In this document: positions 57,518 through 64,000 of the stretch, piece by piece | Layout of the letters: every line of letters begins with the position of its first letter | How positions within the stretch are numbered: position 1 is the first letter of the stretch | Source: Nostocoides sp. Soil756 | GTDB taxonomy: Bacteria > Actinomycetota > Actinomycetes > Actinomycetales > Dermatophilaceae | Reading direction: 5' to 3' | Length of the DNA: 64,000 nt | Assembly (NCBI RefSeq): GCF_001428065.1 | Contig: NZ_LMSE01000001.1 | Span: 309,455-373,454 of the forward strand | Program-made: the position numbers and the translations under genes | Notes under the pieces: model-generated | Seen by the model: the letters and a program-made list of their open reading frames with translations, nothing else | Database searches by the model: none | Told to the model about the DNA's origin: nothing

Positions 57518-58594
57518 ATGGCGAGCACCGAGCCCGCTCGAGGCACCGACCGGGCCGCGCACCCCACGATCCGTGACGTCGCGGCCCGGGCGGGCGTCTC
57601 GAAGTCGCTCGTCTCGCTCGCCCTGCAGAACGCCCCCCGGGTCGCCCCCGAGACCCGGGAGGCGATCCTCGCCGCCGCGGAGGAGATCGGCTACCGGCGC
57701 AACGCGGCGGCCCGGGCCCTGGTGGCGCGGCGCACCCGCACCATCGGCGTCTTCGTCCTCGACCTGCACAACCCGATGACGGCCGACGTGCTCGACGCCG
57801 TCCAGGCCGAGGCGCGGCGGCGTGACTACCGCACCCTCGTCGTCGTCGGGGGCGAGGACGCGGTCGCCGAACGGGCCGAGCTCGAGAAGCTCCTCGAGTT
57901 CCGGGTCGAGGGGATCATCGCGCTCGGGCACCGCCTGCCCCACGGCGTCGAGGAGGCGGTCGGCGAGGCCTGCCCGGCCGTCAGCATCGGCAGCGCCCCG
58001 CGCGGGGTCGCCCACCTGGGCTCGCTGAGCACCGACGACGTGATGGGGGCGGGGCTCGCCGTCGACCACCTCGTCGCACTCGGGCACGAACGCATCGTCC
58101 ACGTCGACGGTGGCTCCAGCCTCGTCGCGCGCGACCGGCGCCGCGGGTACCGGGCGGCGATGAAGCGGCACGGGCTGGGCGCCCTGGCCACCGTCGTGCC
58201 CGGGTCCTTCGCCGACGAGGGCGGCTACCGCGGGGCGCGGGCGGCACTCGCGCTCCCGTCCCCGCCGACCGCGCTGTTCGTCGTCAACGACCTCGCGGCC
58301 ATGGGGGCCCTGGCCGCGGTCGCGGACGCCGGGCTGGCCGTCCCGCAGGACGTGTCGGTCGTCGGGTACGACGGCACCGGGCTGGCCGGCCTGCGGCCCA
58401 TCGCGCTGACCACCGTCGGGCAGCCGCTCCACGAGTTGGGGACCCGCGCCGCCGCCCAGCTGTGCGGGCAGCTCGACGGCGAACCGCCCGGGGCCGCGCA
58501 CACCCTGCTTCGTCCCACGCTCGTCGTGCGCCGGACCACGGCTCCGCCGGTGCCGGCTCGCCCGGTGGCTCGCAGGTCCCGGGCGGCCGGATGA
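57518..58594 (+). CDS. LacI family regulator within the second iol operon
   Basis: 358 residues starting six bases after the iolD stop. The HTH is PTIRDVAARAGVSKSLVSLALQNAPRVAPETREAILAAAEEIGYRRNAAARALVARRTRTIGVFVLDLHN, followed by the sensor fold (VVGYDGTGLAGLRPIALTTVGQPLHELG). It is in the same direction as iolD, so it is probably co-transcribed and gives feedback on the operon with an inducer from the pathway. Convergent with iolG copy 2. Confidence 0.9.
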   Translation: MASTEPARGTDRAAHPTIRDVAARAGVSKSLVSLALQNAPRVAPETREAILAAAEEIGYRRNAAARALVARRTRTIGVFVLDLHNPMTADVLDAVQAEARRRDYRTLVVVGGEDAVAERAELEKLLEFRVEGIIALGHRLPHGVEEAVGEACPAVSIGSAPRGVAHLGSLSTDDVMGAGLAVDHLVALGHERIVHVDGGSSLVARDRRRGYRAAMKRHGLGALATVVPGSFADEGGYRGARAALALPSPPTALFVVNDLAAMGALAAVADAGLAVPQDVSVVGYDGTGLAGLRPIALTTVGQPLHELGTRAAAQLCGQLDGEPPGAAHTLLRPTLVVRRTTAPPVPARPVARRSRAAG

Positions 58595-58639
58595 GCGCCG
58601 GGCAGGCGTCGTCCGAGGGGTGAGGCGGCCTCGCTGTCC

Positions 58640-59653
58640 CTAGCGGGCGACCTCGTCGATGCGCACCGGGCGACCCTCGAGGGCCGACAGGGTGGCGGCC
58701 TCGGCGATCCAGGCCGTCCCCATCGCGTCCTCGATGGTGCACGGCGAGGGGATCTCGCCGGCGGCGACCCGGCAGAACGCCGCGAGCTCGCGCCGGAACG
58801 CCTCGGTCAGCCGGTCGACGAAGAACGTGTGCGGGGGGCCCGCCGGCCAGGTGATGCCGGGCTGGGTGGAGCGCAGCGGCAGCCCCTCGTCGAGGCCGGC
58901 GGCGACCGAGTCGAGGACGCCGTGCACCTCGAGCCGGACGTCGTAGCCGCGGGCGTTGGTGCGGGTGTTGCTCACGACGCCGATGGTCCCGTCGGCGAGG
59001 GTGATGAGCGTCGAGGCGCTCGACCAGTCGCGGTTGTCGGCGTACAGCTCGGCGGGGGCGTCCGGGTCGACGGCGCCGACCGCGTAGACCTCGACGGCCT
59101 CCTGCCCGGTGACCCACCGCACCGCGTCGAAGTCGTGGACGGCGCAGTCCCGGAACATCCCGCCGGAGACGGCCAGGTACGCCGCCGGCGGGGGGGCCGG
59201 GTCGAGGGTCGTCGAGCGGACGGTGTGGACCCGGCCGAGCTCGCCGGCCCGGACGGCGTCGCGGGCGGCGACGAAGGCGGGGTCGAAGCGGCGGGGGTAG
59301 CCGATCTGCACCGGGACGTCGGAGCCCCGCAGCCGGTCGCGCACGGCCACGGCCTCGTCGGCGCTCCCGGCGATCGGCTTCTCGCAGAACGTGGGGATGC
59401 CCCGCTCCACGGCCGCGAGGAGCAGCTCGGCGTGCGCACTCGTCGCCGCGGCGATGACCACACCGTCGATGCCGGCGTCGAGCAGCGCCTCGGGGGAGGC
59501 CATCGCGGTGGCCTTGCCGATCCTGGCCGTCACGGCGTCGACGGCGGCGGCAACGGGGTCGGTGACGACCAGCTCCGTCACGTGGTCCAGCGCGGCGAGG
59601 GTGTCGGCGTGGAAGCCGCCGATCCGCCCGAGTCCGATGAGTCCGATACGCAT
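58640..59653 (-). CDS. iolG: Inositol 2-dehydrogenase, copy 2
   Basis: 337 residues starting MRIGLIGLGRIGGFHADTLAALD. EKP in FCEKPIAGSADEAV. GYPRRFDPAFVAARDAVRAGELGRVHTVRSTTLDPAPPP and GGMFRDCAVHDFDAVRWVTGQE carry the catalytic Asp and His, close to canonical IolG (YRRFDPAF...IHDIDM). The strongest IolG candidate here. A perfect IolR-type site (59705) and a promoter region lie upstream on the minus strand. Confidence 0.87.
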   Translation of the reverse strand: MRIGLIGLGRIGGFHADTLAALDHVTELVVTDPVAAAVDAVTARIGKATAMASPEALLDAGIDGVVIAAATSAHAELLLAAVERGIPTFCEKPIAGSADEAVAVRDRLRGSDVPVQIGYPRRFDPAFVAARDAVRAGELGRVHTVRSTTLDPAPPPAAYLAVSGGMFRDCAVHDFDAVRWVTGQEAVEVYAVGAVDPDAPAELYADNRDWSSASTLITLADGTIGVVSNTRTNARGYDVRLEVHGVLDSVAAGLDEGLPLRSTQPGITWPAGPPHTFFVDRLTEAFRRELAAFCRVAAGEIPSPCTIEDAMGTAWIAEAATLSALEGRPVRIDEVAR

Positions 59654-59704
59654 CCTGGTGACACCCTTCGCCTGATCGTGGTCGGCCAGATGCTATCAGC
59701 CGAA

Positions 59705-59714
59705 TGTCCTGACA
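59705..59714. promoter_or_regulatory. IolR-like site upstream of iolG copy 2
   Basis: TGTCCTGACA fits KGWCHTRACA exactly. It lies 51 bases before the iolG start, in the 98-base gap to the dioxygenase gene, overlapping a probable -35. Confidence 0.65.
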
Positions 59715-59751
59715 AATAGCCATAGGGGTGGTGAGCCGCGGCGGCCGAGGG

Positions 59752-60963
59752 TCAGTGGCTCAGCTTGGCCCGCGCGACGGCCTCCAGGCGCTCGCCGAGG
59801 GCCTGTGGCGTCTGCTCCTCGGCGAGGGCCCGGCGCACCACGTCGGCCTGGCTGCGCGGCGTCATCCCGTCCACGGGGGTGTCGCGGTCGAGGTTGGTCG
59901 GGAAGGCGTAGCCCTCGGCGGCCGCGGCGACGACGCGGTACTGGTCGGCCTCCGGCATCCCGGCGGCCCGTGCGGCGAGCAGGGACGGGTAGACGGAGCG
60001 CACGACGCGGTCGCGGTCGACGGTCTCCATCGCCCGACCGAACGCGGAGGAGATCTGGAGCAGGTTGGCCATCCGGCGCACGTCGGAGGTGTGGTTGGAG
60101 CCGGCCGCGTGGAAGAGCGCCGGGTTGAAGAAGACCGCGTCGCCGGCTCGCAGCGGCAGCTGGACGTGGTGGTCGGTGAAGTAGTCCTGGAACTCCGGCA
60201 GCCAGTAGGCGAGGTAGCCGTGCGAGTACTTCTGGCTGTGCGGCAGGTAGAGGGTCGGGCCGGACTCGACCGGCATGTCGCAGTGGGCCACTGCCCCCTG
60301 GAGGGTCAGCAGCGAGGAGAGGTCGTGGACCCGCCCCGGGTACCGGCCGGTGACCTCCGGCGCCTGGAAGCCGAGGTGGTAGTCGCGGTGCACCGTCTGC
60401 CCCTTGCCGCCGGGGTTGACGACGTTGATCTGCGAGGTCACCTGGTACGCCGGCCCGAGCCACGCCTCGGCCGCGAGGGCGATCATGTCGTTCGCGTAGT
60501 AGGCCACGAAGGTCTCGGGGTCGGCCACGGCGAGCTTCTCGAGGGCGTTCCACACGCGGTCGTTGGCCCCGGGGCTCGCGAAGTGGTCGCCGGCCATCTG
60601 GCCCGAGGCCTTCTCGCGCTCGATGATCGCCGCGAACGTCGTGCTCGCCCGGTCGACGACGTCGACGTCGACGGCTCCCTCCATCACGACGATGCCGGGC
60701 CCGTCGGCGAGGGCGTCGGCCAGCTCGGCCCGCACCGCGTCGGCCGCGGCGGGGTCCGCGAGGACCGGTCGCAGCGCCCGGGCGTCGTAGATGGGGACGC
60801 CCTGCTCGACCCGGGTGGCGTGGGGGTGGCGGGCCGGGTCGGTGCGGTCCTCGAGCACCCGCAGGAGGTCCTCGAGGTGGCAGTCCTCGGCCCGGCGGTA
60901 TCCGTGGGCCGCGGGGTGCATCGGGGCGTCCGGGTACGTCGGGGTGGTCGAGGGTGTCGTCAT
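59752..60963 (-). CDS. Phytanoyl-CoA dioxygenase (PhyH) family Fe(II)/2-oxoglutarate oxygenase
   Basis: 403 residues from the ATG with GAAGGAG upstream; a longer upstream frame lacks support. The iron ligands HxD are His192 and Asp194 (TVHRDYHLGF); the distal His lies in NPALFHAAGSNHTSDVRRM, and a following Arg would hold 2-oxoglutarate. It is placed between two inositol dehydrogenases and is transcribed toward iolG. The substrate is unknown: such enzymes hydroxylate or O-demethylate small molecules, so a methylated inositol is an attractive guess. Confidence 0.8.
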   Translation of the reverse strand: MTTPSTTPTYPDAPMHPAAHGYRRAEDCHLEDLLRVLEDRTDPARHPHATRVEQGVPIYDARALRPVLADPAAADAVRAELADALADGPGIVVMEGAVDVDVVDRASTTFAAIIEREKASGQMAGDHFASPGANDRVWNALEKLAVADPETFVAYYANDMIALAAEAWLGPAYQVTSQINVVNPGGKGQTVHRDYHLGFQAPEVTGRYPGRVHDLSSLLTLQGAVAHCDMPVESGPTLYLPHSQKYSHGYLAYWLPEFQDYFTDHHVQLPLRAGDAVFFNPALFHAAGSNHTSDVRRMANLLQISSAFGRAMETVDRDRVVRSVYPSLLAARAAGMPEADQYRVVAAAAEGYAFPTNLDRDTPVDGMTPRSQADVVRRALAEEQTPQALGERLEAVARAKLSH

Positions 60964-61137
60964 CGTCGTCTCCTTCGGGGCGGAGCGTGCGGACCGCCGG
61001 GGTCGTCGCGGGGACGCGTCGTGGGTCCAGCCTCCTCCCGGGGTGGCCGGCGCGGTGGCCCGGAACACCTCAGAAACACCTCAGTGCGAGCGGCCACGGG
61101 GGTGGTGCGTAACGGCGCGGCCGACGACGATGGTCGG

Positions 61138-62187
61138 GTGCCCCGTCGCAACCACCGGATCCGTGACGTCGCGGAGCAGGCGGGCCTGTCCGTCGCGACC
61201 GTCGACCGGGTCCTGCACGGCCGCGCCGGGGCCAGCCCGCGCGCCGTGCGCGCCGTCGAGACCGCCCTCGTCGAGCTCGACCGGCAGTCGACGCGCCTGC
61301 GTCTCTCACGCCGGACGCTGCTGGTCGACGTCGTCCTCGACGCACCGGCCCGTTTCCGGGACGCCGTCCGCGCCGCCACCGAGGAGTCCCTCACGACCGT
61401 GCGTCCCGCGACCGTCCGGGTCCGCTTCCACGAGCATGACGGCGCCGACCCGGCCGAGCTCGCCCGGGCCGTCGACCGGGTGGGGTCCGGCGGCCGGGTC
61501 AGCCACGGGGTGGTCCTCAAGGCTCCCGACGACGCGCAGGTCGCGGCGGCGGTGGCGCGGGCGGCCGATCGCGGCATCCCGGCCGTCACGCTCGTGACCG
61601 ACGTCGCCCGTTCGGGGCGGGTCGCCTACGTCGGCCTCGACAACCGGGCCGCCGGGGCGACGGCGGCGTACCTGCTCGGGGGGTTCCTGCACGGCCGCGA
61701 GGGGGCGGTGCTCGCCTCGGTGAGCCACCGGGCCTTCCAGGGGGAGCAGGAGCGGTTCGAGGGACTGGTGGAGCGGCTCCGTGTCGTCGACCCGGGCCGG
61801 GCGGTCGTGCGGGTCGGCGACGCCCACGGCGACGACGACGCCATGGCCGAGGTCGTCGCCGAGGCGCTCGCCCGCCACCCCGACATCGTTGGGGTGTACT
61901 CGATGGGCGGCGGCAACGGCGGCATCGCTCGCGCGCTCGAGCAGGCGGGGCGCGGGGGCGTGCCCTTCCTCGGCCACGACCTCGACGCCGACAACCGGGT
62001 GCTCCTGCGCACCGGCGTGCTGACGGCGGTGCTGCACCACGACCTGCGGGCCGACCTGCGCGCCGGCTTGGTCCAGCTGCTGCGGGCGCACCGGCTGCTC
62101 CCCGGTGCACCCACGTCGACCATGTCGGCGCCGCAGGTGGTCACGCCGTGGAACCTGCCGCCGAGACTGTGGGCCGGAGCGGTATGA
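61138..62187 (+). CDS. LacI-type regulator, divergent from the dioxygenase gene
   Basis: 349 residues from GTG 61138. The HTH is HRIRDVAEQAGLSVATVDRVLHGRAGASPRAVRAVETALVEL, a variant LacI HTH (VDRVLHGR in place of VSRVLNG), followed by a type I periplasmic-binding sensor (LLVDVVLDAPARFRDAVR, VGVYSMGGGNGGIARALEQAGRGGVPFLGHD). GACGAT lies six bases before the GTG, so it may be leaderless. It probably controls the PhyH gene and the next dehydrogenase. Confidence 0.85.
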   Translation: MPRRNHRIRDVAEQAGLSVATVDRVLHGRAGASPRAVRAVETALVELDRQSTRLRLSRRTLLVDVVLDAPARFRDAVRAATEESLTTVRPATVRVRFHEHDGADPAELARAVDRVGSGGRVSHGVVLKAPDDAQVAAAVARAADRGIPAVTLVTDVARSGRVAYVGLDNRAAGATAAYLLGGFLHGREGAVLASVSHRAFQGEQERFEGLVERLRVVDPGRAVVRVGDAHGDDDAMAEVVAEALARHPDIVGVYSMGGGNGGIARALEQAGRGGVPFLGHDLDADNRVLLRTGVLTAVLHHDLRADLRAGLVQLLRAHRLLPGAPTSTMSAPQVVTPWNLPPRLWAGAV

Positions 62188-62207
62188 CGTCTCCGCCTCT
62201 GTACTGA

Positions 62208-62229
62208 TGTCCTTACATGCCGCTACGGT
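62208..62229 (+). promoter_or_regulatory. IolR-like site and leaderless promoter of the last dehydrogenase
   Basis: TGTCCTTACA (62208-62217) precedes a -10 TACGGT (62224-62229) that ends six bases before the ATG at 62236. Confidence 0.65.
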
Positions 62230-62235
62230 GGGCCC

Positions 62236-63279
62236 ATGACGACGGAGTCCCTGCCCACGCCCCGCACCCCCGACTCCGCGCAGGCCCCGGCTCTGCGGTG
62301 GGGCGTCCTCGGCACCGGATGGATCGCCGACACCTTCGTCCGCTCGCTGCACGCCCACACCCGGCAGGTCGTCCAGGCCGTCGGGTCCCGCACGCTGGAG
62401 TCGGCCGAGCGCGCGGCGCGAGCCTGGGAGGCGCCGGTGGCGCACGGCTCGTACGAGGCGCTCGTCGCCGACCCCGACGTCGACGTCGTCTACGTCGCGA
62501 CGCCCCACAACTACCACCTGCCGCACGCCCTGCTGGCGATCGAGGCGGGCAAACACGTCCTCGTCGAGAAGCCGGTCGGGCTCGACGCCGCGGAAGCCCG
62601 GGCCATCGGCGACGCAGCCGAGCGCGCGGGCGTCTTCTGCATGGAGGCGATGTGGACCCTCTTCCTGCCGAAGTTCGACGTCGTGCGCCAGCTGCTGACC
62701 GACGGCGTGCTCGGCCGAATCGTCATCGCCCAGGCCGACATGGGGGAGCGGTTCGACCCCCCGCACCGCGTGACCCAGGTCGACCTCGCGGGGGGTCCCC
62801 TCCTCGACCTCGGCACCTACGCGGCGACCTTCGCGACCTGGGTGCTCGGTGAGCCCGACGAGGTCACCGCCGTGGCCACGCCCGGCCCCGGCGGGGTCAA
62901 CGGCCAGCTGGCAGTGGCGCTGCGGACGGCGTCGGGGGCCATCGGCTCACTGCACACCTCGATCCTCGCCGACAGCGCGACGACCGCGAACGTCATCGGC
63001 ACCGAGGGCCGGATCGATCTCGGCACCCGGTACTACCTGCCGGGCCCGATGACCCTGCACCAGCGCTGCGGTCCCACGTTGTCCTGGTCCGAGCCGATGG
63101 TCGAGCACGCGGCGCTCCACTTCGAGGCGGCCGAGGTCGCCCGGCGCATCGTCGGGGGCGCGACCGGCTCGCCGCTGCGCCCCTGGGCCGACACCGTCGC
63201 GACCCTCGAGCTGATGGACCGGGTCCGGGCGGCCACCGGCCTGGACTTCGAGGAGGCCCGGGCGGTCCGGGGGCTCTGA
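62236..63279 (+). CDS. Gfo/Idh/MocA family oxidoreductase, last gene of the cyclitol region
   Basis: 347 residues. Rossmann GVLGTGWIADTFVRSLHAH, EKP in LVEKPVGLDAAEAR, then MEAMWTLFLPKFDVVRQLLTDGVLGRI and GGPLLDLGTYAATFATWVLGEP. This belongs to the trans-1,2-dihydrobenzenediol/glucose-fructose-like subgroup rather than to IolG. The IolR-type site in its promoter ties it to the inositol genes. No ribosome site is seen; the start is probably leaderless. Confidence 0.82.
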   Translation: MTTESLPTPRTPDSAQAPALRWGVLGTGWIADTFVRSLHAHTRQVVQAVGSRTLESAERAARAWEAPVAHGSYEALVADPDVDVVYVATPHNYHLPHALLAIEAGKHVLVEKPVGLDAAEARAIGDAAERAGVFCMEAMWTLFLPKFDVVRQLLTDGVLGRIVIAQADMGERFDPPHRVTQVDLAGGPLLDLGTYAATFATWVLGEPDEVTAVATPGPGGVNGQLAVALRTASGAIGSLHTSILADSATTANVIGTEGRIDLGTRYYLPGPMTLHQRCGPTLSWSEPMVEHAALHFEAAEVARRIVGGATGSPLRPWADTVATLELMDRVRAATGLDFEEARAVRGL

Positions 63280-63280
63280 C

Positions 63281-64000
63281 TCAGCCGCGGCCGGCTGTCC
63301 GCAGGACGCCCGCCAGCGCCGCCAGGTCGCCCCCGGCCGCGCGAGCGGCGTCCAGGTCGACGCGAGCGCCGGCGGCGATGGCGGCCGCGGCGGCCCGCAC
63401 CGGGCGCGCCACCCCTGGGCCGGTGGTCACCCCACACACGGCCAGCAGCCGGCCCGCGGCGTCGAGCGACAGCACTACCGGCGCGGCGGCGTCCCCGACC
63501 AGCACCTCGGTGGCGCCGGCCGGTGCCACCCCCATCGACTGCATCGACGCGTCGCCCTGGTCCGACCACGACCAGGGGACGTCGTCGAAGGGGTCGTCGA
63601 CGCCCAACGCCGTGGCTGCGGCGACCGCGCCCTGGCGGCCGGCGGCCGTGTAGGACTCCAGGCGCTCGCCGCGTCCACCGCCTGCGGCCCGCATCCGCAC
63701 CACGTCGCCGGCGGCGAGCACCGCCGGGTGCGAGGTGCGCATACCGGCGTCGACCACCACCCCGTCGTCGACGGTGAGGCCGGCCGCCTCGGCCAGAGCC
63801 GTGCGCGGTGCCACCCCGATGCCGGCCACGACGGCGTCGGCAGCCATCTCGGACCCGTCGGACAGGTGCACCCCCACGACCCGCCCGGCCTCGCGCCGCA
63901 CCTCCTGCACGGTGACGCCGGTGCGGACGACCACGCCGGCGGCCTCGTGCCGCCGGGCCAGCCACGCGGCCACCGGCGCCGGCACCCCGCGGGGCAGCAG
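63281..64000 (-). CDS. FAD-dependent reductase (ferredoxin-reductase-like), 5' truncated at window edge
   Basis: 239 codons are visible; the frame continues past base 64000, so the N-terminal FAD-binding part is missing. Visible parts: NAD-domain remnants (GVTVQEVRREAGRVVGVHLSDGSEMAADAVVAGIGVAPRTALAEAAGL), the second FAD motif (TSHPAVLAAGDVVRM) and a C-terminal reductase dimerisation domain (WSWSDQGDASMQSMG). It resembles putidaredoxin-reductase-type enzymes. It ends one base after the dehydrogenase stop on the opposite strand. Confidence 0.85.
   Translation of the reverse strand: MLPRGVPAPVAAWLARRHEAAGVVVRTGVTVQEVRREAGRVVGVHLSDGSEMAADAVVAGIGVAPRTALAEAAGLTVDDGVVVDAGMRTSHPAVLAAGDVVRMRAAGGGRGERLESYTAAGRQGAVAAATALGVDDPFDDVPWSWSDQGDASMQSMGVAPAGATEVLVGDAAAPVVLSLDAAGRLLAVCGVTTGPGVARPVRAAAAAIAAGARVDLDAARAAGGDLAALAGVLRTAGRG

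Overview
The window is about 73% G+C by eye, with strong third-position G/C bias and many GTG starts. It carries marker genes typical of Actinomycetota: lsr2, clpC with disA/radA nearby, a PadR regulator beside ino1, split LigD-type end-joining genes, and GntR/LacI-controlled inositol genes. Gene content and order fit a Micrococcales-type actinobacterium (the Intrasporangiaceae are my guess), but the species cannot be fixed from the sequence. No rRNA, tRNA, CRISPR array or insertion sequence was recognised.

Layout. 1-3.4 kb: the end of a DUF58 gene and a transglutaminase-fold membrane protein. 3.5-4.8 kb: a 38-residue exported peptide, a winged-helix regulator and an unknown gene. 5-7 kb: inositol-phosphate synthase (ino1) and a PadR regulator. 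7-12.4 kb: a class A PBP, a polytopic glycosyltransferase-like protein, then rpsF-ssb-rpsR-rplI. 12.5-18 kb: DNA maintenance genes radA, disA, mutY and nei, plus a secreted HAD phosphatase. 18-21.6 kb: clpC and a GNAT acetyltransferase. 21.4-27.2 kb: a secreted metallopeptidase-like protein, then Ku, a TOPRIM protein, an ATP-dependent ligase and a LigD-type polymerase (NHEJ). 27.2-33.4 kb: a minus-strand lutA-lutB-lutC-ppsR-ppsA unit that would turn lactate into PEP. 33.6-36.5 kb: a FhuF-like protein, Lsr2, a small membrane protein and lysS. 36.5-39.9 kb: a LacI regulator divergent from a self-sufficient cytochrome P450-reductase fusion.

39.9-63.3 kb is a large inositol (cyclitol) catabolic region. 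A GntR regulator (IolR-like) is divergent from iolC1, a TIM-barrel aldolase-like gene, an ABC importer, iolG and mmsA/iolA. A transaldolase-like gene, a hydroxypyruvate-isomerase-like gene and a second operon follow (iolE, iolC2, a second aldolase-like gene, iolB, a Gfo/Idh dehydrogenase, iolD, a LacI regulator). Then come another inositol dehydrogenase, a phytanoyl-CoA-dioxygenase-family enzyme, a third LacI-type regulator and a fourth Gfo/Idh dehydrogenase. Most steps from myo-inositol to acetyl-CoA are covered by recognisable families. The aldolase step (IolJ) has no classical gene here, but two paralogous TIM-barrel proteins could fill it. A repeated decamer like TGTCCTnACA lies at most transcription-unit starts and is a likely shared IolR operator. 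The window ends in a truncated FAD-dependent reductase gene.

Spacers over 250 bases: 6773-7037 holds a probable PadR operator; 20748-21019 holds an AT-rich patch and a hairpin; 33393-33646 shows nothing convincing. No spacer longer than about 300 bases lacks a feature.
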